Counted from the stretch's first letter, positions 16,830 through 30,000 are shown. The stretch: 64,000 bases of DNA from Actinomycetes bacterium (GCA_014190155.1 BJFY01000003.1:1-64000); one strand, 5' to 3'. Notes: a model not told the origin generated them from the sequence alone. Program-made: numbers and translations.

Positions 16830-19499
16830 CTAGTTTGGCGCTCCATGACATCTTTTATATTTCTTACCAGATCCACAAGGACATGGTGAGTTTCTAGAAA
16901 CACTATTGTCCCGACTTATGGTTCCAGATTCACTTGGCGCTGTATATTTCAATTCTTGAGTAGGTTTATTTTGTTGTAAACCCTTTGCTTCCACGCCATC
17001 GGATTCAACGCTTACTTCTACATTGAATAGATAACCAACCATCTCTTCTTTGATTGATTCCATCATCGCAGCGAAAAGTTCGTAACCTTCTTTTTGATAC
17101 TCAACTAATGGATCACGTTGCGCCATGGCACGCAACCCAATGCCTTCTTGTAGATAATCCATTTCGTATAGATGCTCTCGCCATTTACGATCTAACACTG
17201 AGAGTAAAACTTTTCGTTCCAATTCTCGCATAACTTGGGGGGTGAGAGTTGATTCGCGATTTGTGTATTGGACTCTGGAGTCATCGATAATTTTAGTTAG
17301 CAAATATTCATTATCAATACCGGCTCGGCCACCTATCTCATTTTCAACGTCTGTAACTGTAAATGAAATTGGGTAGAGTGATTTTAAAGCGGTCCATAAA
17401 GTATCTAAATCCCAATCTTCAGGGAATCCCACACCCGTTGCAGAATTAACATAAGCTGAAATGGTGTCATCGATAAATTCGGAAACTTGTTCATTTATAT
17501 CGGCACCTTCCAGAACTTCACGGCGCTCCCCGTAAACAACTTCACGTTGACGATTCATAACATCGTCATATTTCAATACATTTTTCCGCATTTCAAAGTT
17601 CTGGGATTCGACTTGAGTTTGCGCTGAACGAATGGCGTTTGAAACCATCTTGGATTCGATTGGTTGATCTTCTGGGATACCGGCAGCAGTCAAGAAACGT
17701 TCCACCATTGCCGAATTGAAGCGACGCATTAATTCATCTTGTAGCGATAAATAAAAGCGAGATTCGCCAGGGTCACCTTGACGCCCAGATCGACCACGTA
17801 ATTGATTATCAATGCGGCGTGATTCATGGCGCTCGGTACCTAGAACATAAAGCCCGCCAAGGGCTACAACTTCTTCGTGCTCTTTAGCAACTGCAGATTT
17901 TTGTTTAGCAATTTCGTTCGGCCATAAATTTTCATATTGATCCGCGTGATCTACTGGCGAAATGCCTTGGCGCTGCAATTCAAAATCAGCCATAAATTCA
18001 GGATTACCACCGAGCATAATGTCAGTTCCACGACCAGCCATATTTGTCGCAACTGTTACAGCGCCAAGGGTTCCGGCACGTGCAATTACTGCAGCTTCCC
18101 GTTCATGTTGTTTTGCGTTTAAAACTTCGTGTGGAATTCCTTTTTTGCGAAGAGTTAGCGAAAGTAATTCAGATTTTTCAACGCTTACTGTTCCTACTAA
18201 AACTGGTTGCCCTTTACGGTGGCGCTCCACGATATCGCTAGCTACTGCTTCAAATTTTGCGATTTCGGTTTTGTACACTAAATCTGCTTGATCCAATCGT
18301 TGCATGTCGCGATTTGTTGGAATTGGGATTACACCGAGCTTATAAATCTGCATAAATTCCGAAGCCTCAGTCATTGCGGTTCCAGTCATGCCGGAAATTT
18401 TTTCGTAAAGTCGGAAATAATTTTGGAGTGTAATTGTGGCAAGTGTTTGGTTCTCGTCTTTAATCTCAACTTTTTCTTTAGCTTCTAAAGCTTGGTGTAA
18501 GCCTTCGCTGTAGCGACGCCCTGAAAGCATGCGGCCGGTGTGCTCATCAACAATCAGCAATTCGCCATTCATTACAACATAGTCTTTATCTCGCTTAAAC
18601 AGTTCTTTTGCTCTAATGGCGTTATTTAAATAGCCAATCATTGGGGTGTTGACGGATTCATATAAATTTTCAATTCCTAAGAATTCTTCAACTTTAGTAA
18701 CACCTGATTCTAAAATTCCAACAGTTCGCTTTTTCTCATCGACTTCATAATGAGTTTCACGTGAAAGTCGGGTCACAATATTTGCGAATTCAACATACCA
18801 TTTAGTGGCTTTATCGGCGGGTCCGGAGATAATTAATGGAGTTCGGGCTTCGTCAATGAGAATTGAATCCACTTCGTCAACGATTGCGTAATTATGTTTT
18901 CGTTGAACACAATCTTCGAGCGACCAAGCCATGTTGTCACGCAAATAATCAAAACCGAATTCGTTATTTGTACCGTAAGTAATATCTGCGGCATATTGTT
19001 CGCGCCGTTCGCTCGGTGACATCGAAGCGAGAATTACGCCAACTTTCAATCCTAAAAATCTATGGATTCGACCCATCCATTCGCTGTCGCGCTCTGCTAG
19101 GTAATCATTAGTCGTAACAACGTGTACCCCAAGCCCAGGTAGGGCATTTAAGTACGCAGGTAGCGTTGCGACCAATGTTTTTCCTTCGCCAGTCCGCATC
19201 TCAGCAATATTTCCACTATGAAGCGCAGCGCCGCCCATCATCTGAACATCGTAATGTCGTTGCCCTAAAGTTCGCTTTGCAGCTTCGCGGACAACTGCAA
19301 ACGCTTCCGGTAGTAATTCATCAAGGGATTCACCATCATTAAAGCGATTGCGAAATTCTTCGGTCTTAGCGCGCAATTGTTCATCGGTTAGTACTGCTAT
19401 TACCGTTTCTTGGGTGTTTACTTCGACGGCGATTTTCTGAAGTCGCTTGAGGGTACGACCTTCGCCCGCGCGAAGAATCCTGTCGAGTATCGCAACCAT
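16830..19499 (-). CDS. secA: Preprotein translocase ATPase SecA
   Basis: An 889-residue motor that drives proteins through SecYEG. Walker A is [11 protein letters not shown] (about residues 86-96), with [16 protein letters not shown] as the DEVD region, [10 protein letters not shown] and [18 protein letters not shown] in the second nucleotide-binding fold, and a C-terminal zinc motif [14 protein letters not shown]. The frame is open to 19553, but ATG 19497-19499 gives the family start and lies 4 bases beyond the comF-like stop. It closes the mtrA-mtrB-comF-secA block. A second SecA cannot be judged from here. Confidence 0.98.
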   Translation of the reverse strand: MVAILDRILRAGEGRTLKRLQKIAVEVNTQETVIAVLTDEQLRAKTEEFRNRFNDGESLDELLPEAFAVVREAAKRTLGQRHYDVQMMGGAALHSGNIAEMRTGEGKTLVATLPAYLNALPGLGVHVVTTNDYLAERDSEWMGRIHRFLGLKVGVILASMSPSERREQYAADITYGTNNEFGFDYLRDNMAWSLEDCVQRKHNYAIVDEVDSILIDEARTPLIISGPADKATKWYVEFANIVTRLSRETHYEVDEKKRTVGILESGVTKVEEFLGIENLYESVNTPMIGYLNNAIRAKELFKRDKDYVVMNGELLIVDEHTGRMLSGRRYSEGLHQALEAKEKVEIKDENQTLATITLQNYFRLYEKISGMTGTAMTEASEFMQIYKLGVIPIPTNRDMQRLDQADLVYKTEIAKFEAVASDIVERHRKGQPVLVGTVSVEKSELLSLTLRKKGIPHEVLNAKQHEREAAVIARAGTLGAVTVATNMAGRGTDIMLGGNPEFMADFELQRQGISPVDHADQYENLWPNEIAKQKSAVAKEHEEVVALGGLYVLGTERHESRRIDNQLRGRSGRQGDPGESRFYLSLQDELMRRFNSAMVERFLTAAGIPEDQPIESKMVSNAIRSAQTQVESQNFEMRKNVLKYDDVMNRQREVVYGERREVLEGADINEQVSEFIDDTISAYVNSATGVGFPEDWDLDTLWTALKSLYPISFTVTDVENEIGGRAGIDNEYLLTKIIDDSRVQYTNRESTLTPQVMRELERKVLLSVLDRKWREHLYEMDYLQEGIGLRAMAQRDPLVEYQKEGYELFAAMMESIKEEMVGYLFNVEVSVESDGVEAKGLQQNKPTQELKYTAPSESGTISRDNSVSRNSPCPCGSGKKYKRCHGAPN

Positions 19500-19503
19500 T
19501 GGC

Positions 19504-20199
19504 CTATGGTATTCGCATTTGGTGCCGCGACGCACACGCAGCAATCGCACCAATTACTGTGATTTTGCTGGCTGCTAGCGCAGAAATCGCCGATTTCAGG
19601 GTTGCTCCGCTAGTTATGACATCGTCCATTAACAAAACAGTGGTAGGTAAATCTTTTAATTTAGCTGAAATTCTTGGGTTCACATAAAGGGCGGAATCCA
19701 TATTTTGCATACGTTCTCGCGCAGTTAATCCGGATTGATCTCGTACATTTGATTTCTGAATTAGCAATGGAACCTTAGGAGCAGTTAACAATTTGGAGAT
19801 TGGGTATTTTGAATTCTTAGAAATTTGATGGGAAAGTTTGAATAAATAATCACCACCTCTTCTGCGGTTGGCAGCCCGCGAAGATGGAATAGAAATCAAA
19901 AGCGTGCGGCTGGGGATATCTTGTATGCGAATCAATTGTCTAAACGCTGCGTTTAAACCCATCAAAATACAATCTTTCGCGGCCTCTAAATTATCTTCTT
20001 TAGCAGATAGAACGATCCGAGCCACCCGATCATCATATGGAATCGCAGCTGATACTTTGTGATTCAAAATTAAAAAATCACGTGATGAATTTTGCCACTT
20101 GAATCTACAGGAAGTACAGAGTGGAATATTTGGCTGATCGCACATCAAACAAGAACTGGGATAAATTAACGTTCGGATTGAATCTAAAAAGATACGCAT
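19504..20199 (-). CDS. ComF-family phosphoribosyltransferase-like protein
   Basis: A 231-residue protein with an N-terminal zinc-ribbon-like cysteine set ([15 protein letters not shown], about residues 18-32) and a C-terminal type I phosphoribosyltransferase fold whose PRPP loop is [13 protein letters not shown]. ComF proteins help take in single-stranded DNA during transformation in some bacteria; in actinobacteria they sit conserved beside secA and mtrB, with unclear role. The two usual neighbours lpqB and hpf are missing on either side. 88 bases separate it from mtrB; I see no defined promoter there. Confidence 0.88.
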   Translation of the reverse strand: MRIFLDSIRTLIYPSSCLMCDQPNIPLCTSCRFKWQNSSRDFLILNHKVSAAIPYDDRVARIVLSAKEDNLEAAKDCILMGLNAAFRQLIRIQDIPSRTLLISIPSSRAANRRRGGDYLFKLSHQISKNSKYPISKLLTAPKVPLLIQKSNVRDQSGLTARERMQNMDSALYVNPRISAKLKDLPTTVLLMDDVITSGATLKSAISALAASKITVIGAIAACASRHQMRIP

Positions 20200-20287
20200 T
20201 AATGCACTATCTCAATGAATAGCTCAGCGTTATTTTAGAAATTACTAAGTGGTGAATATCTTTTAGTTGTGGTTGAGCAGTAGTTTA

Positions 20288-21835
20288 TTATTTGGTTGTT
20301 AAGAGTTCGATCGGTTCCGTTTCAATTTTCCAGCCAATTTTGCGCGGTATTGTAAGTATAAATTGAGCGCCTTCGTTTAATTTTCCCCAGGCTTTTAAGG
20401 TGCCACCATGTAAGTGGGCATCTTCTTGGGCGATTGAAAGTCCTAAACCAGTTCCACCCCTACTCCGCGCTCGAGCTGGATCAGCACGCCAGAATCTGTC
20501 AAAAACTCGCGATACTTGAGCTGGGTCGATTCCAGTTCCGTAATCACGAATACTCACCGAAAGCGCGAAGCTATTGGATTTAATGGTTACATCTATCGGT
20601 TTTTCATTTGCATGGTAGATCGCGTTTGTTAGGAGATTCCGCAAAATTCGCTCAATTCGGCGCGCATCTACTGAAACAATTGGGTTTACTAAGTCTTTCT
20701 CTAAATTTACCACAACATTTTTCTCTGCTGAAATTAAAGTTAAATCTGTAATGCATCGAGCCACCATTTCGTTTAGATCGATTTCACTTATCTCCATTGC
20801 CGCTTCGGTAGCATCAAATCGACTAACTTCCAATAAATCCGACAGCAACAACTCGAACCGATCTATTTGGGATTGTAATAATTCTGCGCTTCTAGAGATG
20901 TTTGGTTCAAATTTATCTCGATAAGCATAAATTAAGTCAGAAGCCATTCTAATTGTGGTCAGTGGGGTTCTTAATTCGTGTGAAACGTCAGATACAAATC
21001 GTTGTTGCACTTTAGATAAGTTTTCCAGACGTTTAATTTGTTGCTCTATCGCAGTGGCCATCGCATTAAATGAAATTCCGAGTCGAGATATCTCATCACT
21101 GCCAACAACTGATATTCTCTTCTCAAGTTTTCCAGCAGTAAATTCTTCCGCAATCCTTGCCGCGTCTCTAACTGGTTCGATTACTTGCCGAATAACCAAC
21201 CAAGTAATGCCGATGATAAGTAATAGCAGGATGAAGCCAGCCAAAAATAAATAATTCTTTACTAAGTTGAGCGTATTTGCTTGGCTTTCAAAACTGAAAA
21301 GAAAATAGATGTCGTAAGGACCAACTCTAGGAATACTTAATTTATCTCCTACAACAATTCCTGGAACTTTATTTCCATCTGCATATTCAATTATTGATCG
21401 TGCCCAAACTGCATCACCGCTATTCAAAAGGCGAACTCGAAGTTCCGATGGAATTGATTCATAAGAAACGCGATTAGAAACAGTGTCAATTGCTACCTCT
21501 GGATCTAAATTTTTGGCAGACCTAATCAAAATGACTTCACGACCAGACTCGGTTGCTCTGATTACTTTTTTCGCATTTACAACTTCTTGAGCAATTTTCT
21601 TAAGTGCAGCATCTGTAACTCCGCCGCTAGTAAATCTAAATTGGGCAGAATAGACCGCAAGTGTGGATTCCGAGAGAGCTGATTTAATCTTTTCATTAAC
21701 CACTCCGGTGGAGATTCGATTCAAGAGCGCCGATCCCACTACCCATAAGACGATTGTGGTTAAAACTAAGGTTGTACTTAGAACTCGCAAAGTTAAAGAA
21801 GTTCGAAAACCTTTATAAATCTTAAACCCACGCAC
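20288..21835 (-). CDS. mtrB: Sensor histidine kinase MtrB
   Basis: A 515-residue membrane kinase: first transmembrane helix about 15-38, extracytoplasmic sensor about 40-190, second helix about 195-217, HAMP domain, HisKA box with SHELRTPLTTIR, and an HATPase domain with N box NLLTNAIYH, DYGTGID and GTGLGLSIAQEDAHLHGG. With MtrA it controls cell wall turnover and division in actinobacteria. The start is GTG at 21835, two bases after the mtrA stop. The lipoprotein regulator LpqB, normally encoded immediately downstream, is absent from the window. Confidence 0.96.
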   Translation of the reverse strand: MRGFKIYKGFRTSLTLRVLSTTLVLTTIVLWVVGSALLNRISTGVVNEKIKSALSESTLAVYSAQFRFTSGGVTDAALKKIAQEVVNAKKVIRATESGREVILIRSAKNLDPEVAIDTVSNRVSYESIPSELRVRLLNSGDAVWARSIIEYADGNKVPGIVVGDKLSIPRVGPYDIYFLFSFESQANTLNLVKNYLFLAGFILLLLIIGITWLVIRQVIEPVRDAARIAEEFTAGKLEKRISVVGSDEISRLGISFNAMATAIEQQIKRLENLSKVQQRFVSDVSHELRTPLTTIRMASDLIYAYRDKFEPNISRSAELLQSQIDRFELLLSDLLEVSRFDATEAAMEISEIDLNEMVARCITDLTLISAEKNVVVNLEKDLVNPIVSVDARRIERILRNLLTNAIYHANEKPIDVTIKSNSFALSVSIRDYGTGIDPAQVSRVFDRFWRADPARARSRGGTGLGLSIAQEDAHLHGGTLKAWGKLNEGAQFILTIPRKIGWKIETEPIELLTTK

Positions 21836-21837
21836 GG

Positions 21838-22530
21838 CTAGTGGCCTCGGGTTCCAGAAACTCCTGCTTTATAACCTATTCCTCGAATGGTCGTAATGAT
21901 TGTTGGATTTTCTGGATCATGTTCAACTTTAGCTCGCAACCTTTGGATGTGGACATTTACTAATCGAGTATCCGTTGAATGTCGATAGCCCCAAACTTCG
22001 CTTAGTAAAGCTTCTCTTGTGAATACTCGGCCAGGTTCTTTTGCTAACGCTACTAATAAATCAAATTCTAATCTTGTTAACAGAATCTCTTTCCCACCAC
22101 GAGTGATCGTATGTTCTAAAACATCAATTGCGATATCTGCTAACGATAAAATGCCCAAAAGTTCGTTAGAAGTTCTACGTAATCGAGTACGAATACGCGC
22201 TACTAACTCAGAAGGTTTGAATGGCTTAACCATGTAATCATCAGCACCAGCTTCAAGCCCAAGTACTACATCATGTGTATCGCTCTTGGCGGTGAGCATA
22301 ACGATTGGAACTCTTACCGAAAAAGCTCTTATTTGACGACAAACTTCGATGCCATCAAGACCAGGAAGCATTAGGTCGAGCAAAACTAAATCTGGTGGAT
22401 TATTTCGAAAAACATCCATCACTTCGTCGCCACGACTAACTAAATCAACTTCAATACCTGCGCCGTTTAAAACGATTCCCAACATTTCGGCAAGGTCTTG
22501 ATCATCATCAACGACCAATACCGATGTCAT
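21838..22530 (-). CDS. mtrA: Response regulator MtrA
   Basis: A 230-residue OmpR-type regulator. The receiver domain has the acidic pocket VVDDDQD and phospho-acceptor Asp in LLDLMLPG (about residue 52), plus MLTAK; the C-terminal winged helix reads LTRLEFDLLVALAKEPGRVFTREALLSEVWGY. It activates or represses division and peptidoglycan genes. The ATG follows the ahcY stop with no gap (TAAATG), which implies tight translational linkage to a methyl-cycle gene, an order also seen in other actinobacteria. Confidence 0.97.
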   Translation of the reverse strand: MTSVLVVDDDQDLAEMLGIVLNGAGIEVDLVSRGDEVMDVFRNNPPDLVLLDLMLPGLDGIEVCRQIRAFSVRVPIVMLTAKSDTHDVVLGLEAGADDYMVKPFKPSELVARIRTRLRRTSNELLGILSLADIAIDVLEHTITRGGKEILLTRLEFDLLVALAKEPGRVFTREALLSEVWGYRHSTDTRLVNVHIQRLRAKVEHDPENPTIITTIRGIGYKAGVSGTRGH

Positions 22531-23814
<1,284 letters not shown>

Positions 23815-23867
23815 TTAAGAAATCTCCTCATTAGACGAAAAATTTAGCCCTGCAAGACCTGCGTACT

Positions 23868-25259
23868 TTACCGCGTCTTGATGATGTTGCGCACCTCATC
23901 GCGAATTTTGACCATCTCGGCTTCGGTAACGCCTTCAGCATTAAGCCGCAACAACGGTTCGGTATTTGAGGCCCGGACGTTGAACCACCAATTATCGCTT
24001 GTGACCGTTAGCCCATCTAGATGATCAAATTCCAAATTTAATGAAATCTTATCGCTTAACTCGCGGTAATGGTTTTCAATAAACGCAACTGCTGCAACTT
24101 GATCTTTAACTACCGAATTAATCTCACCGCTTGAAACATATCTTTGATATGGCTCTAGTAATTTTGATAGCGGTTCAGCACTTTCTTGTAGCGCTGCAAT
24201 TGCATGGAGCGCAGCCAACATTCCAGAATCAGCTCGCCAAAACTCTTTAAAATAAAAATGGCCAGAATGTTCGCCTCCAAAAATAGCACCAGATTCTTCC
24301 ATCATTTTTTTTATATAAGAATGGCCCACACGACTACGAAGTGGCGTACCGCCATTTTCTAAGATAACTTCAGGAACAGCTCTGGATGAGATTAAATTAT
24401 AAATAATTCCAGAACCTGGCCGTTTTTTCAGTTCTCGCTCCGCAATCAATGCGGTAAGAGCTGATGGTGCGACCAGCGAACCTTTTTCATCTACAAGAAA
24501 ACAACGATCAGCATCGCCATCAAAAGCTAAACCAATATCAGCATGCCGCTTCTTAACGAGTTTTTGTAAATCTACTAAATTCTCGGGTGCAATTGGGTTT
24601 GCCTCATGATTTGGAAACGAGCCATCTAATTCAAAATAAATAGGGGAAACTTCCGCCCTAATTCGTGACATTACTGCGGGCGCTGTGTGTCCAGCCATTC
24701 CATTGCCAGCATCGATTGCTATTTTTAAATTGCGACCAGTACCGAAATCATGAGTAAAGAGCGAGAATAAATATTCAACATATTCTTGCAACATATCTCG
24801 AGAAGTTTCAGTTCCGACTGGACGATTGGAAATCGGCATCCCATCAGCAATCGCATTTCGAATCCAAACCAATCCAGACTCTTTTCCAATTGGGCGAGCT
24901 CCACTTTTGCATAATTTAATTCCGTTATACGCAGCTGGATTATGGCTAGCGGTAAACATGGCTCCCGGAAAATTTAGGTAACCAGCAGCGAAGTAGAGTT
25001 GATCGGTCGAGGCCAAACCAATTCTAATTACATCCATACCTTGTGATGTGATGCCATCAGAAAATGCATCAGCTAATTGGGTTGAGGTTGGTCGCATATC
25101 TTCACCAATAATTATGGTTGCTGGTTCTCGCTCTAGCTCTAAAAGCCTTGCAAAAGCAGAACCAACTGCAAATGTAAATTCGGTTGTAATTTCATTCTCA
25201 ACTAATCCACGAATATCGTAAGCTTTAATAATTTTGTCAAGCAACTCTGTATTCATCAT
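23868..25259 (-). CDS. manB: Phosphomannomutase/phosphoglucomutase
   Basis: A 463-residue alpha-D-phosphohexomutase. The active-site phosphoserine is Ser105 in TASHNPAAYNG, the metal loop is DGDADR (about 243-248), the sugar loop GGEHSGH and the phosphate loop RASNTEPLLRLN near the C-terminus. It interconverts mannose-6- and mannose-1-phosphate for GDP-mannose and mannosyl glycans. The first of two ATGs overlaps the DUF3499 stop as ATGA. The sugar-nucleotide pyrophosphorylase at 30.5-31.5 kb and the membrane glycosyltransferase between are probable pathway partners. Confidence 0.94.
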   Translation of the reverse strand: MMNTELLDKIIKAYDIRGLVENEITTEFTFAVGSAFARLLELEREPATIIIGEDMRPTSTQLADAFSDGITSQGMDVIRIGLASTDQLYFAAGYLNFPGAMFTASHNPAAYNGIKLCKSGARPIGKESGLVWIRNAIADGMPISNRPVGTETSRDMLQEYVEYLFSLFTHDFGTGRNLKIAIDAGNGMAGHTAPAVMSRIRAEVSPIYFELDGSFPNHEANPIAPENLVDLQKLVKKRHADIGLAFDGDADRCFLVDEKGSLVAPSALTALIAERELKKRPGSGIIYNLISSRAVPEVILENGGTPLRSRVGHSYIKKMMEESGAIFGGEHSGHFYFKEFWRADSGMLAALHAIAALQESAEPLSKLLEPYQRYVSSGEINSVVKDQVAAVAFIENHYRELSDKISLNLEFDHLDGLTVTSDNWWFNVRASNTEPLLRLNAEGVTEAEMVKIRDEVRNIIKTR

Positions 25260-25648
25260 GAAGGTAGAACGCGTAAATGCCCTCGTCGACCAACTTCTTG
25301 TTGTGGCACTTGCTTGGCTACAACTTGAGCTTCTGTGCTTTCACTCTTACCGACATTTCGGATTGCATCTGCGATTGCCATCAAATCATCATCACTAGGT
25401 CCAGCGATTTTTGCATCTGGAGTATGTTGCAAAACGGTCCAACCCATTGGGACAGTCATCTTTTCGCTATGCGGCTCACATAAATCATATGCGTGTGGTT
25501 CAGCATAAGTGGCGAGCGGTCCAAGTACTGCTGTTGAATCTGAATAAATATAAGTTAGAGTTTTGATAGCGTTTTTGCGACACCCAGACCTCGAACAAGT
25601 TCGATTCAAGGCACGTGTATGTGCAGTGGATGAATCGCTAGAAGTCAT
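25256..25648 (-). CDS. DUF3499 zinc-ribbon-like protein
   Basis: A 130-residue actinobacterial protein. It has CSRSGCRKNAIKTLTY near residue 18, a beta-rich middle and YDLCEPHSEKMTVPMGW, so the Cys and His residues could form one zinc site. The C-terminal 40 residues are low-complexity. Its place between DUF5719 and manB is conserved in actinobacteria; the function is unknown. TAATCT six bases before the ATG suggests that a leaderless transcript of DUF3499, manB and later genes starts here. It overlaps manB by four bases. Confidence 0.88.
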   Translation of the reverse strand: MTSSDSSTAHTRALNRTCSRSGCRKNAIKTLTYIYSDSTAVLGPLATYAEPHAYDLCEPHSEKMTVPMGWTVLQHTPDAKIAGPSDDDLMAIADAIRNVGKSESTEAQVVAKQVPQQEVGRRGHLRVLPS

Positions 25649-25654
25649 ACCGAA

Positions 25655-25660
25655 AGATTA
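25655..25660 (-). promoter_or_regulatory. -10 box of DUF3499-manB, leaderless
   Basis: TAATCT, six bases (TTCGGT), then ATG at 25648. It lies in the 76-base spacer behind DUF5719 and probably drives DUF3499, manB and possibly ahcY-mtrA-mtrB. Confidence 0.6.
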
Positions 25661-25724
25661 GTAGGTCAACTCTCCAAAAGCTGGGATTTACTCGCGCCAG
25701 AACTCTTGGCTAATTCCAATAACG

Positions 25725-27038
25725 CTAGGAAATAATCGCGATATTTGAAATTGGCAGACTGGAACTTTCTAAAGTTGATCCGATTTTAAAGGGTAAAAAA
25801 GCAATTCCAGCAGTGGAGCGCCAACTAAACCCAGCACCTTCCAAAGGAAGTGCGTTTGGTAGTGAAGTAATCTCAATAAGGCGAGTATTCGGTGGAACTT
25901 TCCAGTTAATTAGGTCACTTGCGCGAAGTATTTTACTGAATGACTTTCCTGAAGCGCTGCTCCATTTAATGTTTACATCTATTGCGGATCCAACCATGGT
26001 CAAGGTTGGCTCTAACCCATCAATATTTAGCGAAACTTTTGATAGGTTGCCGCTTGGAGTGCTCCAAATAAAATCTCTAGAAGCTTTGCTTTCTACATAT
26101 GTATAGACGCTAGCAACAATTGGTTGGTCGCTGGTTACCTTTACGCCAATTGCTGTTTTTCCTAAATCAATATTGAGCGGAAGCTCCTTTACAACACCAG
26201 CTTTCAGATTGATTGAATCAAAACCTACTGGCGTAAATACCCCATTGCTTCCAAGAACTTCCAGATTGACGTTTGCGTTTGCGTCAAATGGTGCTAATAA
26301 TCTGACTGAGTGAGTAATCTTTCCGTTTTTACCTGGGTTTGTAATTATTCCAGCAATTGATAAGTTGGTTTTTGGCGCAGATTGCGAGTTGACAAAGTCG
26401 CCACCGTAAAATTTCAAACCTTTTTTGCGCTCGTCAAATAAATAACTTGTTACTCGACCAGATCTAGTTTGTAAATGTAAAACCGTATATTCAGAGCCGG
26501 GCGCAAGTGAATCTAACCGAATATTGATTTGTAAGTTCGATTTTATAGTTATCGCACGATTCACTACTCCAGTTTTTTCGCTATAGGCCGAGATATCAAC
26601 GATGGCTTCATTTAGACCACTGTTCACGATAGAAAGTACAGACTGACTTGTTACACCACCAGAACCGCCGACAAACCAGGAATCCGCTATTCCTGCATTA
26701 CAAATTGCGGCACCAGTCCAAGATGAACCTTTACTTTGAATTACCGCGGTAGTTGCGGGGTTCCCCGTGATCAGCATTGGATTTGCGGTAATAATCGGTG
26801 AATTGCTCCCTGGTTTTCTAAACTTAAGCGCAGTTTTTCCAGTAGCAATATCTCTAACCTTTAAATTCTTATTTGGTAACAGCGCAACTTCACTTCCCGA
26901 ATTTGCGGAAGCCGGACAGACGGTGGCGGGATAGCTCTCTGTGAATTCAACTTGTCTGGTTTCTACGGTCCATAAAGTTGCAACCAGAAAACTGATTACC
27001 AGAAATGATAAATACGGCAATAAACCATATTTCTTCAT
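25725..27038 (-). CDS. DUF5719 exported protein
   Basis: A 437-residue protein with an N-terminal membrane helix (about 5-25) and a long extracytoplasmic part rich in beta strands, Ser, Gly and Asn. Its place between the large glycosyltransferase and DUF3499 matches DUF5719 in other actinobacteria, where it is a secreted or anchored protein of unknown role. Two Cys (in TVCPAS and AAICNAG) might pair. It overlaps the glycosyltransferase stop by four bases (ATGA). Family call rests on context plus overall shape, as the sequence is little conserved. Confidence 0.7.
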   Translation of the reverse strand: MKKYGLLPYLSFLVISFLVATLWTVETRQVEFTESYPATVCPASANSGSEVALLPNKNLKVRDIATGKTALKFRKPGSNSPIITANPMLITGNPATTAVIQSKGSSWTGAAICNAGIADSWFVGGSGGVTSQSVLSIVNSGLNEAIVDISAYSEKTGVVNRAITIKSNLQINIRLDSLAPGSEYTVLHLQTRSGRVTSYLFDERKKGLKFYGGDFVNSQSAPKTNLSIAGIITNPGKNGKITHSVRLLAPFDANANVNLEVLGSNGVFTPVGFDSINLKAGVVKELPLNIDLGKTAIGVKVTSDQPIVASVYTYVESKASRDFIWSTPSGNLSKVSLNIDGLEPTLTMVGSAIDVNIKWSSASGKSFSKILRASDLINWKVPPNTRLIEITSLPNALPLEGAGFSWRSTAGIAFLPFKIGSTLESSSLPISNIAIIS

Positions 27039-30000
27039 GCTAACTCCTCATCCGCAAATTCTCGTTTGCGTCTTCGGCCAGGACTTGCGAGCACGATTAT
27101 AAAAATTGCCAGAATTGCTTGGAGTGAAACCCAGGCTCTTCTTGAAGTTCCATCATGATAAATTATTACATCACCGGCGGCTGGCACTTTAAATTCTGGC
27201 ATACCCAATTCACTTTTAAGCAATTTCATCGCTGAACCGTTTAGCAAAAGTTTCCAACTGCTATCAAAATTTTCGCCAATCACGACGGTGCCAGCGCCTG
27301 GAACTGTTGATTGCGTTCCAACAGAACCGCTTACCATCCCAAGCAATCCATCAGAATTTGAAATATAGGAGATTCGGTTATGCGCACTACCAATCTTCCA
27401 AGAAATACCGTCTCGCGTTGCGGAGAGTCGAGTAAAGCCACCAATGCCGTCGATAGTTCGAACTACTTCGTTATCAACGGGATTTGCCATGAAAACAAAT
27501 TTAATACCAAACTCCCCTAAATACTTACTGCTGGTTACGCCACTTCCATTAACCAAATTCTTTATTGAATCATCTACTATTTTATTTGAACTGAACGTTA
27601 TATCTGCATCTCCCAATTCAATACTTGCATCTCTTGCAATGAAGTAATTAAGAACCTCTTTTTCTTTGTATAAAACTAAAGTTTTATAGCGCTCATCAGT
27701 TTGTCCACCAGCACTTAAGAATGCTGGCAGGCGTGAAAGTTGACTCGCAGTTACTTGTGAATCAGCACCGCTTGAAACCCACCATGATGTAGTGAGTGTT
27801 AAATAGGCAACCGACAGGAATGAAATTGCAAAGAGCAAAATATGTCGAAAATTAAAATGTGCTCTGGATAATCGCGGGATATTGTTATCTGAAAGATTTA
27901 TTCCAGCAAAAATCGCACTTAACGTTGCTAACGTTAAAATACTTCCCGACCAAGAATGAAAATATGCAGAAACGCCATTTCCGGTGATTAGAAAAACATT
28001 TGTGAGCAGCGCAAAACCGACCATAAATACTGCTAACTCGCCATACTCGCGACTCTTAGTGCTAAATAACGCAACAACTGCAAATGCTAAAGCTGGTGAG
28101 ATAATCCAAAATGGCAAGCTGGTAAATCCACCTGGATTTGTTAACAAAGTGCTCAGCGCACTGCCCCCAGGTACTGGAATTCCGGGATTGAGTAAGAAGC
28201 GCGATGGGTTTCGAATCAAATTTAGCGACCACGGCAGGGTCAGCACGAGTGGCATTAAAAGTAAGAAAGTCAATTTAACTATCAAAACTTTATAAACTTC
28301 AAAGAACTCAATCCGAGTTTTAACTACTCGTAATAATTTTATTATCTCCGGGAGCGAGCGAGTCAATTGCCAGAAAAATATAGCTAGAAAAGCTGATGGT
28401 GCAAAAATTAAAATGAAAGTATCAAAAAGTGCGAAGGCGGCTAATTTCGCCCACGAATGTGATCTTAAATCACGCCGTGATATCAGGTTGGTAAAAAAGA
28501 ATGGAGCAACCAGCGCTACAAAAAGTGTGCCAAAAGATCCAGTATTGATCGCTCCTAATACTGGTGGCGAAAATGCATAAAGCATGGCAGCCATAAAAGC
28601 GATAGTGCGCGATTCGGTTATTTTTCGAGCCAGTCGATAGATAAATATTAGAGCGAGTGGAACTGCAAAAATGAAAAGCAATGCGATAAATAATTTTATG
28701 TTACCCAATAACGCTATCGATGAGAGCGCTAAGAGAAAAATCCAAGGAGGTGCACTTGAGCTTGAGCCAAGCCCAATTGGGTGCCATGAATCTAGGTATT
28801 TTTTAAATAAATCAAAAGCGCTTGCAGGTGCGGTTGAGAGCGCGCCCCCAGCTAGCGAGCCAAAACGATTTCGTGATGCAATCAGAGTTAATATCAAAAT
28901 TAATAGAGTCAACGGATAAATTGGACGTTTTGCTAGCGCTCGAATTTTTAAAAATTGTTGCGGTGAATTATCTACTTCTTCCGCATCTTCATTGCCCAAA
29001 TCAATTGTAGGAAGTGTCAATTCACTTAATTCTTCGGCGGATTTGCGACTCTCCCCAAAGCGAGTTATGACAGCGCGGGAGCGTTCTATTGCTAATCGCA
29101 TTTGGCTGCCCCGTGGTGGTACAAAGCGTGCAACAGTTCTCGGTGATAGTAGCCGCGTCTTTTTTCGGTTTCTTCGTGCTTGAAAAATTAGATTAGGTCG
29201 AATGATTAACAAACCAACTGCAGCAATTTCATCTGCTGCATAACCGGGAAGTTTTGCAAATAAATAACCAATTGCTCGCGCTAACGCAGAAGCAAATAAT
29301 TGAAGGCCAAGAATTGGTAGCAACCAATTAGATGAGTTAGCCAAAATTACATATGCAGCATTTCTGCGATCAAGCAGTAACGGGCGATGTAAAAATGCCT
29401 CGGATACATCTACCGAGCGCCGTTCAGAGGCAGCAGCTTCGGCATGAAAAATGACGGCGTTCGAAACCGATATGACTGCGTGGCCAGCAACGTTAGCGCG
29501 CCAGCCAAAATCAACGTCATCTCGGAAAAGTGAAAGGTTCGGATCTAAACCACCTAGCTCCTCATAGACATCTCTGCGAATCAAAGCACCAGCAGTACTT
29601 ACTGCTAACTCATCTTTAATACCATCGCGCTGACCTTGATCTTGTTCGCGATATTCAAGTCCGGTCCAGCGCGCACCGTTGCCGGCAATGCTGACGCCAA
29701 TTTCTAGTAAATGATTTCGATCGTGCCAGCCTTTTATTTTTGGCCCAGCTATTGCAACTGTTGGCCGATTCTCAATCGCAGTTAATAATTCGGCTAACGC
29801 ACTCTTCGCAGGTGCGGAATCATCATGAATTAACCAAATCCATTCAGTTACAGTTTCAGAATTCTTCGATGGCAATTTGCGAAGGGCTTCATCAATCGCA
29901 TCACCAAAACCGGTACCACGCGACATCGAAAGCGTTGTGATATCTGCGCTTCGTAATTTTTTGGCTGATTCATCTTTTGAATCGGTATCAATTGCAATTA

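Noticed and set aside
23815-23867. SAM or SAH riboswitch before ahcY
   Set aside because: The spacer is only 53 bases and shows no aptamer-like pairing.
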